DNA of 64,000 nucleotides from Cricetomys ansorgei (GCA_026225945.1 JAMJFZ010002500.1:434001-498000), one strand, 5' to 3'. Shown: positions 32,622-44,011, counted from the first letter of the stretch. Notes: generated from the letters alone by a model not told the origin. Numbers and translations: made by a program.

Positions 32622-32815
32622 AGCAGATTTCAACCTGTGGGTGCGGACGACCCTTTCCCAGGGTCACATAAGGCCATCTGCGTGTTATATATTTACATTA
32701 TGATTCATGACAGTAGCAAGAGTAGAGTTACGAAGTAGCAACGAAATAGTTTTATGTTTGGAATCACCACAACGTGAGCAACTGTGTTAAAGGGTCTCAG
32801 CATGGTAGGAGAGAG
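32622..32815. mobile_element. URR1-like nonautonomous hAT element, opposite orientation
   Basis: Begins TTTCAACCTGTGGGTGCGGA and contains GTAGCAACGAAATAGTTTTA and CACCACAACGTGAG, the reverse complement of the copies at 17,905, 42,046 and 52,505. Its right terminal repeat is lost after AGCATGG. Confidence 0.6.
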
Positions 32816-32894
32816 GTGACCCCTACAAGTTGTCCTCTGACTTACGTGTGTGCTTGTGTGCACACAGGCGTTTGCAAAAATAAACGTAACTGAC

Positions 32895-33262
32895 TTAAGG
32901 TTACTGTTGCTGTGATGGAACACTGACCAAAAGGCAGGCTGGGGAGGAAAGGATTTATGTGGCTTACATTTTCCATATCACTGTTCACTGAAAGAAGTCA
33001 GGATAGGAACGTGGCGGCGCTGATGCAGAGACCATGGAGGAGTGATGCTTGATCAGCCTGCTTTCTTATAGAACTCAGGACCACCAGCCCAGAGGTAGAA
33101 CCACTCACAATGGGCTGGGCCCTCCCCATCAGTCACCAATTAAGAAAATGCCCTACAGGCTGGCCCACAGTTGGATCTTATGGAAGCATTTTCTCAGTTG
33201 AGATTTCTTCCTCTCAGATGACTATAGTTTGTGTCAGGTTGACATAAATCTAGCCAACACAG
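32895..33262 (+). repeat. Rodent dispersed repeat, copy 2
   Basis: Same family as 3,108-3,465 but more complete: AAGGTTACTGTTGCTGTG, CTGACCAAAAGGC, ATGGAGGAGTGATGCTTG, GAACTCAGGACCACCAGCCC, TTTTCTCAGTTGAGATTTC and a terminal TTGACATAAATCTAGCCAAC. Confidence 0.6.
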
Positions 33263-33359
33263 GAATTTTTGGAAAACTCTTTAAATTCTTAAGCTCCTCC
33301 AGTATATTTATTACCCTTTCTCTGGCACTGGTTGTGAGAATCTGGTATCTAATGGAACT

Positions 33360-33584
33360 GATTTTCTTAATTTATGTTGATTTTATGTAGATGAGGGCTT
33401 TGCGTATGTCTTAAATATGTGCACTGCATGTGTGCTTGGTGCTCCTGGAAGCCAGAACAGGCGTCAGATCCACTAGAACTGGAGCTCCAGTTGGTTGTGA
33501 GGCACAGTATGGGAATCAAACCCAGTCTACCAGAGCAGCAAGTGCTTTTAACTGCTGAGCCATTTCTCCAGCCCTTCCCGCTCT

Positions 33585-33625
<41 letters not shown>

Positions 33626-33710
33626 CTCTCCCTATATAACCTGGAACTATCCCCAACCTCCTCATTCCTAAGTGCTGGGATTACAGGCATGCACAACTAT
33701 GCCTAGTAGA
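33360..33710 (-). mobile_element. B3 (-) SINE, (CA)n and B1 (-) tail
   Basis: B3 (-) 33,370-33,575 (GTCAGATCCACTAGAACTGG, GCTGAGCCATTTCTCCAGCC); (CA)n at 33,589-33,621 with a short (CT) run; B1 (-) end 33,640-33,705. Confidence 0.75.
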
Positions 33711-33839
33711 ACCTTTTCTCAAACATCAATTACTAGGTGTTATTACTAAGACTGGTGATTTAATTAGGCAAAGAATAAAAAGGCTCTGCCCCAGAATCTA
33801 CATCTGTGCTCATGATCTGCATGTGCTATCAGTAGAACC

Positions 33840-34000
33840 CCTTCGAAGAGAGGCTCGAGGTTCCGTTGTCCAGTATGGTGTTTGCCATGATAGTGGTTCC
33901 CTCTACTAGGGTCTAGTAGGATTTGCATCAATGAAAGTGTCTCCTTGTCTTCTTTGCCGAGCTACACAGTAGCTTATCTGCAATAGAAACCTGCTATGTT
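33840..34000 (+). repeat. LTR-like repeat fragment
   Basis: GGTTCCGTTGTCCAGTATGG, TTTGCCATGATAGTGGTTCC and TCTCCTTGTCTTCTTTGCCG match, in order, a second copy at 63,480-63,605. Confidence 0.45.
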
Positions 34001-34340
34001 AAGCACCTGCTTTATCACTGGGTCATACTCTTAGCCCTATAAAGCCAATGATGTTGGATACTGCCTTGGTGACCTTGCTGAATTTCTACCTTATTCTAGC
34101 TTACTCTAATTGTATTCTAATTGAGTATAGGGTGTTTTGTAGGTTAGAAATTTCTCTTTAGGTGGCTAGCAGAAACTGGTCAGATCTAAGGTGGCTGCCA
34201 GACTGCCAGAGAGCCTCTGACCTCATGATACTGCTATCTGCCTACTAAATGATGAACCCTCCTAGTGCTGATAGCTGACAGTTGCCGTGACAACAATGGA
34301 CTGACCTATAAAGCAGAGAAAAGGGGGAGCGTAGGGTCCA

Positions 34341-34641
34341 TGAATCACCCCCAAAAGACCACTGAGTCCACTTATGCAAAGCACAAGAGTACATTTATTC
34401 TGCAGAACGAACCAGCATGTGGGGTCAACCACTTTTCAAACTGGTAACCCCCCAAATGCAGCTGAGTGGGCCTTTTAAACTAAATAGGCAGTGACTAGGG
34501 GATCTCTCTGATTGGTCAGGATCTGAACATTGGATTGGCTCGTTATATCTCACGGGGGAAGCGAGAGGTTTCTGGGAAAGCGAGGATTTTATGGGGTTCT
34601 GGTCCTCACAGGAAGCTACACCTACTCCCTTTGTTAGCACA
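34341..34641 (-). mobile_element. Solo LTR, antisense to F11r
   Basis: A 301-nt unit bounded by TG (34,341) and CA (34,641). On the minus strand it has two CCAAT boxes (GAGCCAATCC and GACCAATCAG), a TATA-like TTTAAAAGG near 34,475 and AATAAA at 34,399-34,394, in the normal U3-R-U5 order. No flanking gag, pol or env is visible. Confidence 0.6.
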
Positions 34642-35290
34642 TCCTCCTTTTTTTTTTTTTGAAAGGTTGGATTAAGATGATCTCGCATGTACCCCAAGCT
34701 GACTTTGAATTTACTGTAGTTGAAGACACTCTTCAATTCTTGATCTCCTACTTCCACTCCTAAATTCTGGTATTACAGGTGTGTTCCAATATACTCTGCT
34801 TTCTCTCTCATCTCTCACCCCTACCCCCACCCCACCCCCCAGCCCAGACTGGCTCTTAACTCTGTAGTTTTGGCTGACTTGGAAATGGCTAGATAGAGCA
34901 GTTTTTGAAATCTTCCCACCCTTATTTCCTGAGTGCTAGAATAGCAGGTGTGTACCACCATAGCGCCTCCTCATTTATTTTACTGTTTTGTGAGCTTCCT
35001 GACAACCATGCCCCCTGGTTGGGGTGGGGGAGATGGCTTGGTGGGTTAAGAGTGTTTACTGAGCAAGTTCAAGGATCTAAATTTGAATCCTGAACCCCCA
35101 CATGAAAAGCCAGATATGTTCTATAATCCCAGTACTGTGGAGGACAGGATTACTGGGGATGGCCACCTGCCTAACTCAGTTTTTGTGAGAGACCCTGTCT
35201 TGAGGGATAATGGCTGGCGATGGCCATGTAGCTTCAGGAAACAGCATGGGGGTGCAACAGGGATGGCTCTCTGATCAGTAAAGTGTCACT
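34640..35290. mobile_element. Degraded B1 (-) SINEs and a B3/B4-like (+) SINE
   Basis: B1-like (-) 34,650-34,800 and 34,845-34,975; composite SINE (+) 35,018-35,215 (GGGGGAGATGGCTTGGTGGG, CTATAATCCCAGTACTG). A C-rich run lies at 34,818-34,842. Confidence 0.55.
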
Positions 35291-35479
35291 GAGTCTCCTA
35301 CTATGTGGCAAGGCCCCAGCTGGGCAAATCCCAGTGGCTCTCTTTAAAGGGTACCTTTACTTGCCCCATGTTGGCATGCCAATTGTAAATGGTGCTTTTT
35401 CTTGTCCCGTGTTGTAAAGGAAATAATATCTGTGACAGTTTCAATAAAGAGCATGGACAACTCTCTGATACAATACCTG

Positions 35480-35960
35480 GATGGCTTAGGCAAAAGTCTT
35501 GCCTCCCGTGGCTCCCGCTGCTTCTGCCTCTAGGTCCTTTATTCACTGGAAACTCCCTCCTACCTCCACACAGGCCTTATTTACACAAATGAATAGAACC
35601 TAACACCCCTCAGGCTCTGCCAGTAGACTTGTTGCCTATCCCGGTGGATGTCCAAGCTGAGGAAAACCGGAGTAGGAAAACCAGAGTCTTCTCTGGCTTT
35701 CCAGATGTATAACCTGTGAGGGCTATAAGGATCTTACATCTGCGTTAACATAAACAAACGGCCTGTGTATGTGGAGATCTTAGGGGATATATCCATTGTT
35801 TTCAGCACAGAGCTGTGAACAGATGCAGGAAACAAATCGTTTACAGGGTGAAACAAACTGCAAGGCATTCGGAAGTGCCCCCCCCCCAGCACAGAAAGCA
35901 CGCCCACAGGAGCATCATTTCATAAAGACAGAATATAACTATAAAGTTCTAATCCAAATA
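35480..35960. repeat. LTR-like dispersed repeat, member B
   Basis: Longer relative of 15,797-16,160: AATGAATAGAACCTAACACC, CTCTGCCAGTAGACT, AAACAAACGGCC, TATGTGGAGATCTTAGGGG and CCCACAGGAGCATC. Contains a C9 run at 35,879-35,888. Confidence 0.45.
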
Positions 35961-36277
35961 TCCACTACAGAGTGCCCCAGGAATTCCTTGAAGGATGTGA
36001 TTCACCTACTACTCTCTCTTTTCTCTGTGGTACTTTTGCTTTCTCTTGTGTGTGCACAAATAGTACAAATTCTAAATATTCTGGGGAAATAAGGTCATAT
36101 AAGGGAGCGAATCTAATTCAGTTAATCATTCTCAGGTCTTTGAGACTCCAACTTCTTCCATGGTTGATAAACTTTAACAAAGAAGCCACAGGAGGTCCAG
36201 GGTAATAGGAGAAAGAAACGGACAAACACAGGAAAGCACAGTGTTACGCACGTATTAAGATTTGTTTTATTATCTTT

Positions 36278-36422
36278 GTTTTTCTTTTGGTTTTTTGAGA
36301 CAGGGTTTCTCTGTCTGTCCTGGAACTCTGACTGTAGGACAGGCTGGCCTCAAACTCACAGAGATCTGCCTGCCTCTGCCTCCCGAGATTAAAGAGATAT
36401 ATATATCACCACTGTCTGGCCT
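36278..36422 (-). mobile_element. B1 SINE
   Basis: TTTTTTGAGACAGGGTTTCT, GACAGGCTGGCCTCAAACTC, CTGCCTCTGCCTCCCGAG; an (AT)n replaces part of its head. Confidence 0.85.
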
Positions 36423-36980
36423 AAAGATTGGTCTTTTAAAACAATTATATGACTACAATAGGAAAGCTTACCCCGTTGTAAATAATTTGATTATTTTACT
36501 TTGTAACCACAAGTTCTGCCAGCCAAATACTATTGGCTTGAATACCTGTTTGCTGGCTTTTCTAGAGTGTACATGACTTCCTATTGTATGTATAATAGAA
36601 AGTTTCTGAACTGTGTCTGGGACTAGCTAGGAAAAAATAGATGGACTGAAAAGAACATGATGATGCTATAATAATTTTCTTAAAACAAATATGCTTAGGG
36701 TAATAATGTTGTAAGCACCTAGGGTGTTTGGACATATTTATTTTCATATAAATAAACATCTGTTTTGAGAGTAGAGAGAAAAAAGAATAAGAGAGCAGAA
36801 GAGAAAGAAATAGAAACAACAGCTGCTAATCACATTATAGCCTCATTTCGTCCATGACTGTGTGCTTCCTCTTCAGGGCCTTGAACCGGCTGGAGCTGGA
36901 CTCCAGCAGAATGATGGGCACCTGCATCCACACACAGTCATATACCACACCTACATGCATATACTCCCCCAAAAAACCAA
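36422..36980. other. AT-rich interval
   Basis: Nothing recognised apart from A/T-rich runs. Confidence 0.4.
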
Positions 36981-36984
36981 AAGC

Positions 36985-37575
36985 GGCTAGCAAGGTGGAT
37001 CAAGACACTCATACGCGTGAGTTCCAGATCAGCCAGAGTTACAATAGAGAAATCCTGTCTTGAAAAGCAAAACAAAACAAAAAACCACTCATACATAAAA
37101 ACAAATAAATCTTTTTAAATTTTTGGTTGTGAGCCTAGTCTTTAATGACTGAGCCACCTCTCCAGCCTAAATAAATCTTTTTAAAAAAATCTAAAATCTA
37201 CAAATTTTCCTGATCCCTAAAGGTTAAGAACTTGACTTTTGGTTCCATGACTCCAAAACAAAAAAGGGACCCAGTTTAGGGGCAAATACAGTAACAACAT
37301 TTTTTTTTTTTTTGTTCAGTCCTTTGGGACACTTTTATTTTTATGGAATAAAGTGTTGTTATTCTAGATTTGAAAATATAAGATCAATTAAGATTTTTAA
37401 GACTTGGGGTTAGACAGATGGCTCGATGGTTAATAGCATTGGCTGCTCTTCCAGAGGACCCAAGTTTGACTCCACGCACCCACCTGGCAACTGACAACTG
37501 TTTATAATTCCCAGGGATCTGATACCCTCACACAGATACAACAACAATGCATAGAAAGAAATAAAAATAGATAAA
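36985..37575. mobile_element. B1 fragment (+), B2 fragment (-), B3 (+)
   Basis: B1 (+) 37,015-37,080; B2 (-) end 37,125-37,170 (GACTGAGCCACCTCTCCAGC); B3 (+) 37,405-37,570. Confidence 0.65.
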
Positions 37576-37764
37576 TAATTATATTAAAATATTTTAATAC
37601 TTATTATTATTTTACCCTTTGGCATATTCAGTAAATATGAAAAAGTTGGGGTGGGAGGGAAAAGAGCCTGGCTAGTGGTGGCAGCAGATGCTGAGAAATC
37701 CAGCCCTCAGCAGATGAATGGAGTCAAGTCCCAGGTGGTCTCTAGGCTGTTTGCTCATGTTATG

Positions 37765-37910
37765 TTGTTTTTATTGACATATATTAATTATATATTATAA
37801 TGGGTTTGACACTTTCATATGTGATTATAATATACAGTGATCATCAGCTCCTTTCTGTCTCATCTCCCATTTCTGGTTTCTCTTCCCAAATACTCCCCTT
37901 TCTATTTTCA
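37765..37910. mobile_element. L1 3'-end fragment
   Basis: The stretch TTTTTATTGACATATATTAATT followed by GGGTTTGACACTTTCATATG resembles the AT-rich 3' part of rodent L1 elements. It runs into a (TC)n tract at 37,912-37,936. Confidence 0.4.
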
Positions 37911-38083
37911 TCTCTCTCTCTCTCTCTCTCTCTCTGAAATCAATGAGTTTAAGAGTTTAATCAGGACAACTTGCAGTGCCTCTTGATATTTTAAAGACTC
38001 TATGGGCTAAGAGCAGGTGAAACTGAATAGAGTTGGTAAAAGGATAAAGATAATGTCTGCTGTACTAAAGGCCAATTCAGTTG

Positions 38084-38085
<2 letters not shown>

Positions 38086-38152
<67 letters not shown>
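38086..38152. repeat. (TC)n(CA)n compound microsatellite
   Basis: About 17 CT repeats then 15 CA repeats. A shorter (TC)n is at 37,912-37,936. Confidence 0.95.
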
Positions 38153-38544
38153 CTTTTTCTATTTTAAATTTCTCTTGTTAAGAAAAGGTCTTGCTATCTT
38201 GCCCAGTTGGGATTACTGGTGTGGAACACCATACCTAGCAAGAGCTTCTCTTGTTTGGTGAGCCCCATCAAGTGGAAATAAGGACCCTAAGCACTTTGGG
38301 CCAAGATTCAGTGTAGAAATGAGAATCTTTAAGGAGGCAAGAGACAAGTGGCTCACCTGCTCTTAATCCACAGCCTACTAGTTAGCAAGTACGTCTTTCC
38401 TTCCTTGCCAACAATGTGTGAAATGTACTTGACTCCTTATCACAAGAGGAAAAACTCCAAGTGCAGAACGTCTCCATGATGTTTGCAAGAATCTGTAACT
38501 TACATGGGGAAATTAATTTAAATCATAAATAGACATTTTGTTTT

Positions 38545-39165
38545 TAATGTTTGTTTTTGAGAAAGGGTCTCATTGTGTATTTATGACTGTCCTGAAACTC
38601 AATATGTAGACCAGGCTGGCCTCAAACTCGAAGAGATCTTCCTGTCTCTGTTTCCCAGTGCTTGGATTAAAGGTGTGCCCCATGCCTGGCTCTATAAATA
38701 GAATTTTTTGTTTTGTGTTTTTGAGTCAGTGTCTCTCACTCTAGCCTGGGACTGCTGGGTAGCTGGGTGTACTACCACACCCAGCTAGCTATTAAAAATG
38801 CCATCCTTATGACTAACAAAATCTTCCAGACCTCAGACCACTCCAATAACCTATAAAGTGCTGTTCACTTCTGTCTGTGGCCTGAGTCTTTTGCAACCAG
38901 CCCCATCTTCTTCCCTTGGTTCCTCCCTTCCAATTAGAGTTTTTGTGTGAATGCTTATATTCTGTTTCAGTTTTTATTTCTATAGTCAGTGGGATAAAAG
39001 TTTCTGTATGTTTGATATTGCTTTTTGTTTGCTTGTTTAGGCAGGGGCAGGTATATCCTAGGCTAGCTTCTTACTATGTAACCAAAGCTGGCTTCTACCT
39101 GTTGCTCCTCCTTACTCCGCCTTCTGAGTGCTAGGATTGCAGGAATGTGGCACCACACTGGACCA
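38545..39165 (-). mobile_element. B1 (-) SINEs
   Basis: B1 (-) 38,548-38,692; fragment 38,705-38,790; diverged B1 (-) 39,025-39,165. Confidence 0.65.
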
Positions 39166-39438
39166 AGCCTTCAGGCACCAGCTAAGTACCTAGTCACGTT
39201 CCCAGCCCAGCTATCACCTTTATGCCGATGATCGTTTTGAATGCCCGGTTATTTGCAATTTCTTCCTACTTGAGATGTAGGCACATACTACAGTATGAGG
39301 GAGAGGTTAAGGTATAATACTGGGATTGTTCATTTGTCTTTCGGTAAGAAGTAGTAAGAAATGAAGTACTGAAGTGACACTCCCGTGCAAAGAAAGACAA
39401 CTGTGAATGAAAGGAGCACTTTCCTGCAATGACTGTGC

Positions 39439-39457
39439 TGCCACCAGGTGGCGCTAG
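39439..39457 (+). promoter_or_regulatory. Strong CTCF-type motif
   Basis: TGCCACCAGGTGGCGCTAG fits the core CTCF motif (CCACNAGGNGGCGCTA) with no mismatch at the strongly weighted bases. It lies outside any SINE I recognise, 9.3 kb past the F11r end, and is oriented + (pointing to the intelectin side). Confidence 0.65.
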
Positions 39458-39639
39458 GCCATCCTAGCGTGGCACTTCCAAACTGATGTCAGTTACCTGC
39501 AGGATTTGCCAGAGATAAGTTTGCACGAAGAATTAAAAATAGCCTGGCCTATCTGATTGGCAGGGGTTCAGAAGCATGACAGCAGACTCAATTGGCAAGG
39601 TTCTGAGAAGCAAGCACTCTCATATAGTTTTGGAAGGAG

Positions 39640-39905
39640 CCCAAAAATGTATAACTCTGGTAGAGAACAGTTTGGCAATATCTTAGCCGATCTACATAAG
39701 CATTCCGCCTGTGACCTGGCACCCTCTGCCTAGCCATTTATCCTGGAGATATATCTCTAGCAATATGAAAATACGTATTCACAAAAGTATTTGATTGCAG
39801 CATAATTGCACCACGTTAGAAACTATTTTAAAACTTTCAAAACACAGGGTATTGGTTGAATAAATCACAGTGATTGATTTGGTGCAGCTTTAAAAAATGA
39901 CAGGA
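39640..39905 (+). mobile_element. Ancient L1 (L1M-type) ORF2 3' fragment
   Basis: Shows the degenerate end of L1 ORF2: TGGTAGAGAACAGTTTGGCA, CCTAGCCATTTATCC, GCAGCATAATTGCA and GGTTGAATAAATCACAGTG. No open frame survives. A second fragment of the same kind is at 50,200-50,400. Confidence 0.55.
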
Positions 39906-39959
39906 AAAAAAATCTCTACAAGCAAAAATGTTTTCTTTCTTTCTTCCCTCCTTCCTCTA

Positions 39960-40870
39960 GTAACCCAGGCCTGGGAGCTGGCCCTTTAAGACTCCTTAGA
40001 GACCAGGCTCAGGATATCCTTTCATGAAGGAGCCAGCCACCAGGACCCAACTGTCCTCAGGCAGGGGCACTCATTCCTGCCTTAACCTTTATAGACCTGT
40101 GACTCCAGCCTTTCAGATGTGCTGGAGACAAGAGACCCTTCAGTCCTGGCTCTGGTCAGTGACCCGTAGGCTTACCCTGAGGTACTGCTGTTGGCTGGCA
40201 CCCAGAAGCTCTCCAAGAGCTTTCCAACAGGAACATTGGCACTCTCTCTGTTGGTACTTCTCAGTGAGGCACCCTAAAACCTGCTTGAGGACTTAGAACT
40301 AGAAAACTACCAACCTCTCTTGGTTGGCATCCTGTTGCCACCAAGGGTCTCAGAGTTCTTACTTTCCAATTCAAATTGATTTTCTGCAGTGGCAAATAAA
40401 ATCACCCATTGTTAGCCCTCAACTGTTTGCCATCTCCATTTATTGGGGCAAGATGAGAACCTGGTCAGAAACAAGAGGCATGCACCAATCACTGCATTAG
40501 GGGTACTTGGGAACCTGGTTCCAGAGCGTTATTGCTCCTGCTGAACCATGGAGTCTTGAATGGATTCTATCACTTGCCCAAACTTCAGAATTAAGAAAAA
40601 AACTGAATTAAACATATAAAATGGAAAAATGGATTTGTTTACAGTTTGCTACTAAGTTATTAGCATACTTGAAAATCATCTAAGATGGAGCCTTCATCGT
40701 AATCAACAGTTTACAAAGCTAGTAACTGAAACTCTAAGAATCTGATTACTGCATAGAAGAATGGGATCTGAGTTCTAGCTAAGGCCCTGGGCAGAGACAG
40801 GGCATTCTAAACTGTCCAGAAGATCATAAGATTACTATCTAGCTGGACGTTTCTAATAAAAGAGTCATAC
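39960..40870. other. Unannotated unique-looking interval
   Basis: No SINE, LTR or gene recognised. A 90-codon ORF at 40,024-40,296 has no recognisable similarity. Confidence 0.35.
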
Positions 40871-40904
40871 CATTGTCCCCTCCCTTCACAGTCACCCCAA
40901 GACT

Positions 40905-41405
40905 GGGAGTGGTGGTGCATTCCTACAAGCCAGAGCTAGAGAGGCTGAGGCAGGAGGATCAGGAGTGCAGTCTCATCCTCCTCTACACAAATTTGAGGCC
41001 AGCCTCAAATTTTTTCTCAAAAAAGTCAAAATCAGCTCACAGTGCCTGTGTGCTTTGACTTTTCTCAGTTGCAGTCTGGTGTGGCCTGAGGCCTTGATCC
41101 TGAGATGCATCAAAATTTTACTAAGAACATCTGGGTAAGGCTGGAGAGATGGTTCTTCAGATAAGAGCACTGGCTGCTCTTCCTAGGACTTGGTTCAACT
41201 CCCAGCACCCGTATGGCAGCTCACTACTGTCTGTAACTCCAGTTCTAAGGGACATACATGCAGACGTACATGCAGGCAAAACACCAATGCACATAAAAAT
41301 AAATAATTAAAAAGAGACACTCCATTAGTAGTATGTGAGGTGGAGGCAGGGGGATCAGGGGTTCAAGGCTAACCTTGGCAACATGAGACCCTGAACAACA
41401 ACAAC
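40905..41405 (+). mobile_element. B1-like, B3 and B1 fragment
   Basis: B1-like (+) 40,905-41,030; B3 (+) 41,136-41,310 (GGCTGGAGAGATGGTTCTTC); B1 fragment (+) 41,330-41,400. Confidence 0.65.
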
Positions 41406-41733
41406 AAAAAGACTGCACATCAAAGTTGTATTAGAGCTAGTTTCTCTAGGTGTGCAATGACCGTTAGCTATCGTGAAGCAGAATTGAGGAGATGGCCTAG
41501 AGAATAGCTCATCTCACAATCCTGGTGCTGAAATAAGCAGAATAACCCAGGGGACAAGGTCTGTGGTTGTAGTGATGAAGCTGTTGACACTGAGGTGCAT
41601 GGACAGGCATCATGATATCAGCAGACGCTGGGGCACCTGCTGGGATGCCCAAGCTCTTGTGATCTGAATTAAGGGACTGGACAGAGTCACATAGATAACA
41701 GCAGCAGAAACAGTCGATTAGGAAAGAGATCAT

Positions 41734-41945
41734 GGATGAACGGGTGATCTGGCTGGGACATCTGTTACCCAGTTGATTCCCAGGCTTGATTCGGCTGATC
41801 TGACTGGCTAAGCAGGTGTCCCTTTCGTCCACCACTTCTCCATATTTGTTTCTCTAGTAGCTCAGGGACAACCTTCTCTACAGAGGAGGAAGAGTACTGG
41901 GCTAGCTGCACTCTCCTGCTAGAACTTCCAAACAAGCTCTCACCA
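41734..41945 (+). pseudogene. 7SK snRNA pseudogene, truncated
   Basis: From GGATGAACGGGTGATCTGG at 41,734 the sequence follows 7SK RNA (the roughly 330-nt regulator of P-TEFb). The diagnostic block TTGATTCGGCTGATCT is intact, and CTAGAACTTCCAAACAAGC lies at its end. The copy has many substitutions, an internal shortening in the 41,840-41,900 part, and ends near 41,945, lacking roughly the last fifth of the RNA and its T-rich terminator. These features mark a retroposed pseudogene, common in mammals. No function is expected. Confidence 0.85.
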
Positions 41946-42045
41946 AGAAATTCCTTCCGAAGGCAAAAGTGAGGCAGTAAAGGCACCATGCACAAAGGAT
42001 TGGGACTTCGTATAGCATGGGCTTTCTGGCACACGGTCTGTCTCT

Positions 42046-42272
42046 GTGATTCTCGACCTTCTTAATGCTGTGATCCTTTAATACCCCCTCATGTTGTGGT
42101 GACCCCCCAAACCTTAAAATTATTTTCGTTGCTACTTAATAACTGTAAATTTGCTACTGTCATGAATCGCAATGTACATATATAATACGCAGATGGTCTT
42201 AGGAGACCCCTGTGAAAGGGTCATTGGATCCCCAAAATGGTTGAGACACACAAGTTGAGAATGGCTGCTCTC
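42046..42272. mobile_element. URR1-like nonautonomous hAT element
   Basis: Contains ATTCTCGACCTTCTTAATGC, GGTGACCCCCCAAACCTTA, GTCATGAATCGCAATG and a terminal AGTTGAGAATGGC. It lies 100 bp right of the 7SK pseudogene and in the same orientation as the copy at 52,505. Confidence 0.65.
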
Positions 42273-42834
42273 TGCTACAAATGGGAAGGTGGATTTGGGC
42301 TGAGGTTTCAGTTTTCCCCTGAATTGGTTTCTTTCATACAGCATTTCAGACTTCACTCTCTACCCTAGTCTCCTGCCTCAAAGTGATGCCAATCTGAAGT
42401 CCTAATCATTGCCTCCATTGTGTCCCAGATACACAGTCTTAGAAGTCGCTTGCGGATACAAGTGGTAGAAAGGTGATGGAGCCACTGGAGACTCTGCAGA
42501 GGTGCAGCGTTTGTGGGTAGTCTCTTATGCTAGGAATAGGACTTTTTAATGATGTGGCTGCTTTTGAGTCATCCATGCTCTTGTAAGTAGCTCTAATAAA
42601 CTCACTGGTTCACCAAGCTTGACTTGGATGGAATCCTCTCTTTGTTCTGTCAGCTTCTCTATCTGGGGTGAATAGTGTTCCTTTGATATCTCTTCAGTGC
42701 AAGTCATAAAACGGGACTGGTCATGCTTAAACCATGACTCTTATTAATGGGAGTTGGTCCATGTGACTAGGCCATCTGGGTTTGTGTACTGATCCTGTCT
42801 AAGTAAGAAAATGAACACTCAGTTTTGCTTTTTT

Positions 42835-42995
42835 TTTTTTTCCTTTTGTTGAGATAGTATTTTAAACTGTAGCCCAGGCTGGCCTGAAACTCATGTTGTA
42901 GCCTAGGCTAGCCTCATTGTCATGGCAATCCTGTCTTAACCTCTTTCCTGAGAGCAGGAATTATAGATGTGAGACACCATGCTTGGTTTATCTGT
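42835..42995 (-). mobile_element. B1-like SINE (-)
   Basis: After a T12 run: GTAGCCCAGGCTGGCCTGAA, then a short tandem duplication of the TAGCC(T)AGGC(T) part, then GCAGGAATTATAGATGTGAG. Confidence 0.6.
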
Positions 42996-43477
42996 CAAAT
43001 TTAGGAGATTCTGGTGTTGGAGTCAGAACAAGGTGCCTGCCCCACTGGCTGGGAGCTACAATAAGAGTAATTTTCCTTGAGCTTGAATGTTTGTGTTAGA
43101 AAGAGATGGTGTTCAGGTTCTGGAGAAGGCAACCCATAGTATTAGATTTACTAAGAAATGGAGTAGAGAAAGCAGGTTGGGGTGTGTGTGTATGTATAGA
43201 TCAAATGTCCTTGAAAACCAGATGTGTTGAGCCGTATCTCTATTTCTCGTAATGGCTCCATGAAGATGTGAGGTTGCTCTGGGACCTATCTTAATCACCA
43301 GGCACTGACTGGAATAAGCAGTGAATTTTCCTGGCAGCCCTGAGGTTTTTCAGACAGCAGAAGGACATGCCTTAACTTGCTGGAAGTCATGCAAGAGTCT
43401 GGTCAATAAGTCTTGTGTATGTGTGTATGTGAAGGGTAACCTCTGGTGTGTTCCTTAGGAACTGTTCATGTTATTTA

Positions 43478-43680
43478 TTTATTTTTTGAGACTAGGCCTC
43501 TCACTGGGACCTGGAGTGCTCTGATTAAGCTAGGCTGGCTGCTAGGGATTCACACATCTCCTCTTCTGCAGTGCTGGGATTACAAGCATACACAATCAGG
43601 TCCAGTTTTTCACCTGGATGATGGGGATGGGACTCTAGTTCCCAAGCATTCTACCGATTGAGCTGTCTCCCAAGGAGTCT
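43478..43680 (-). mobile_element. B1 + ID composite (B4-like, -)
   Basis: TTTTTTGAGACTAGGCCTCT, GTGCTGGGATTACAAGCAT, then ID end AAGCATTCTACCGATTGAGC. Confidence 0.65.
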
Positions 43681-43783
43681 TTATTACCTGGCATATCCTG
43701 GCAGTAAGGCAATGACTTAGATCAAGGGAGTGACTTACTTCACAACAATGAAAGTAAGCACTGCTTTGAGATGCCTTGGAAAT

Positions 43784-43906
43784 AATTTTCTTTCTTTTCT
43801 TTTTTTTCCTTTTTTCTCATTTCTTTTCTTCTTTCTTTCTTTCTCTTTTTCTTCCTTCCTTTCTTCTTTCTTTCCTCTCTCTCCCTCCTCTCTCTCTCTT
43901 TCTCCT

Positions 43907-43988
<82 letters not shown>

Positions 43989-44006
43989 TTTCTCTTTCTT
44001 CTTTCA
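43784..44006. repeat. Long pyrimidine tract with (TTTC)n
   Basis: About 220 nt of nearly pure C/T on the + strand, including about 20 uninterrupted TTTC units at 43,906-43,985. Overlapping ORFs of 90-101 codons (Phe/Ser/Leu on +, Lys/Glu/Arg on -) are translations of the repeat, not genes. Confidence 0.95.
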
Positions 44007-44011
44007 TGTGT

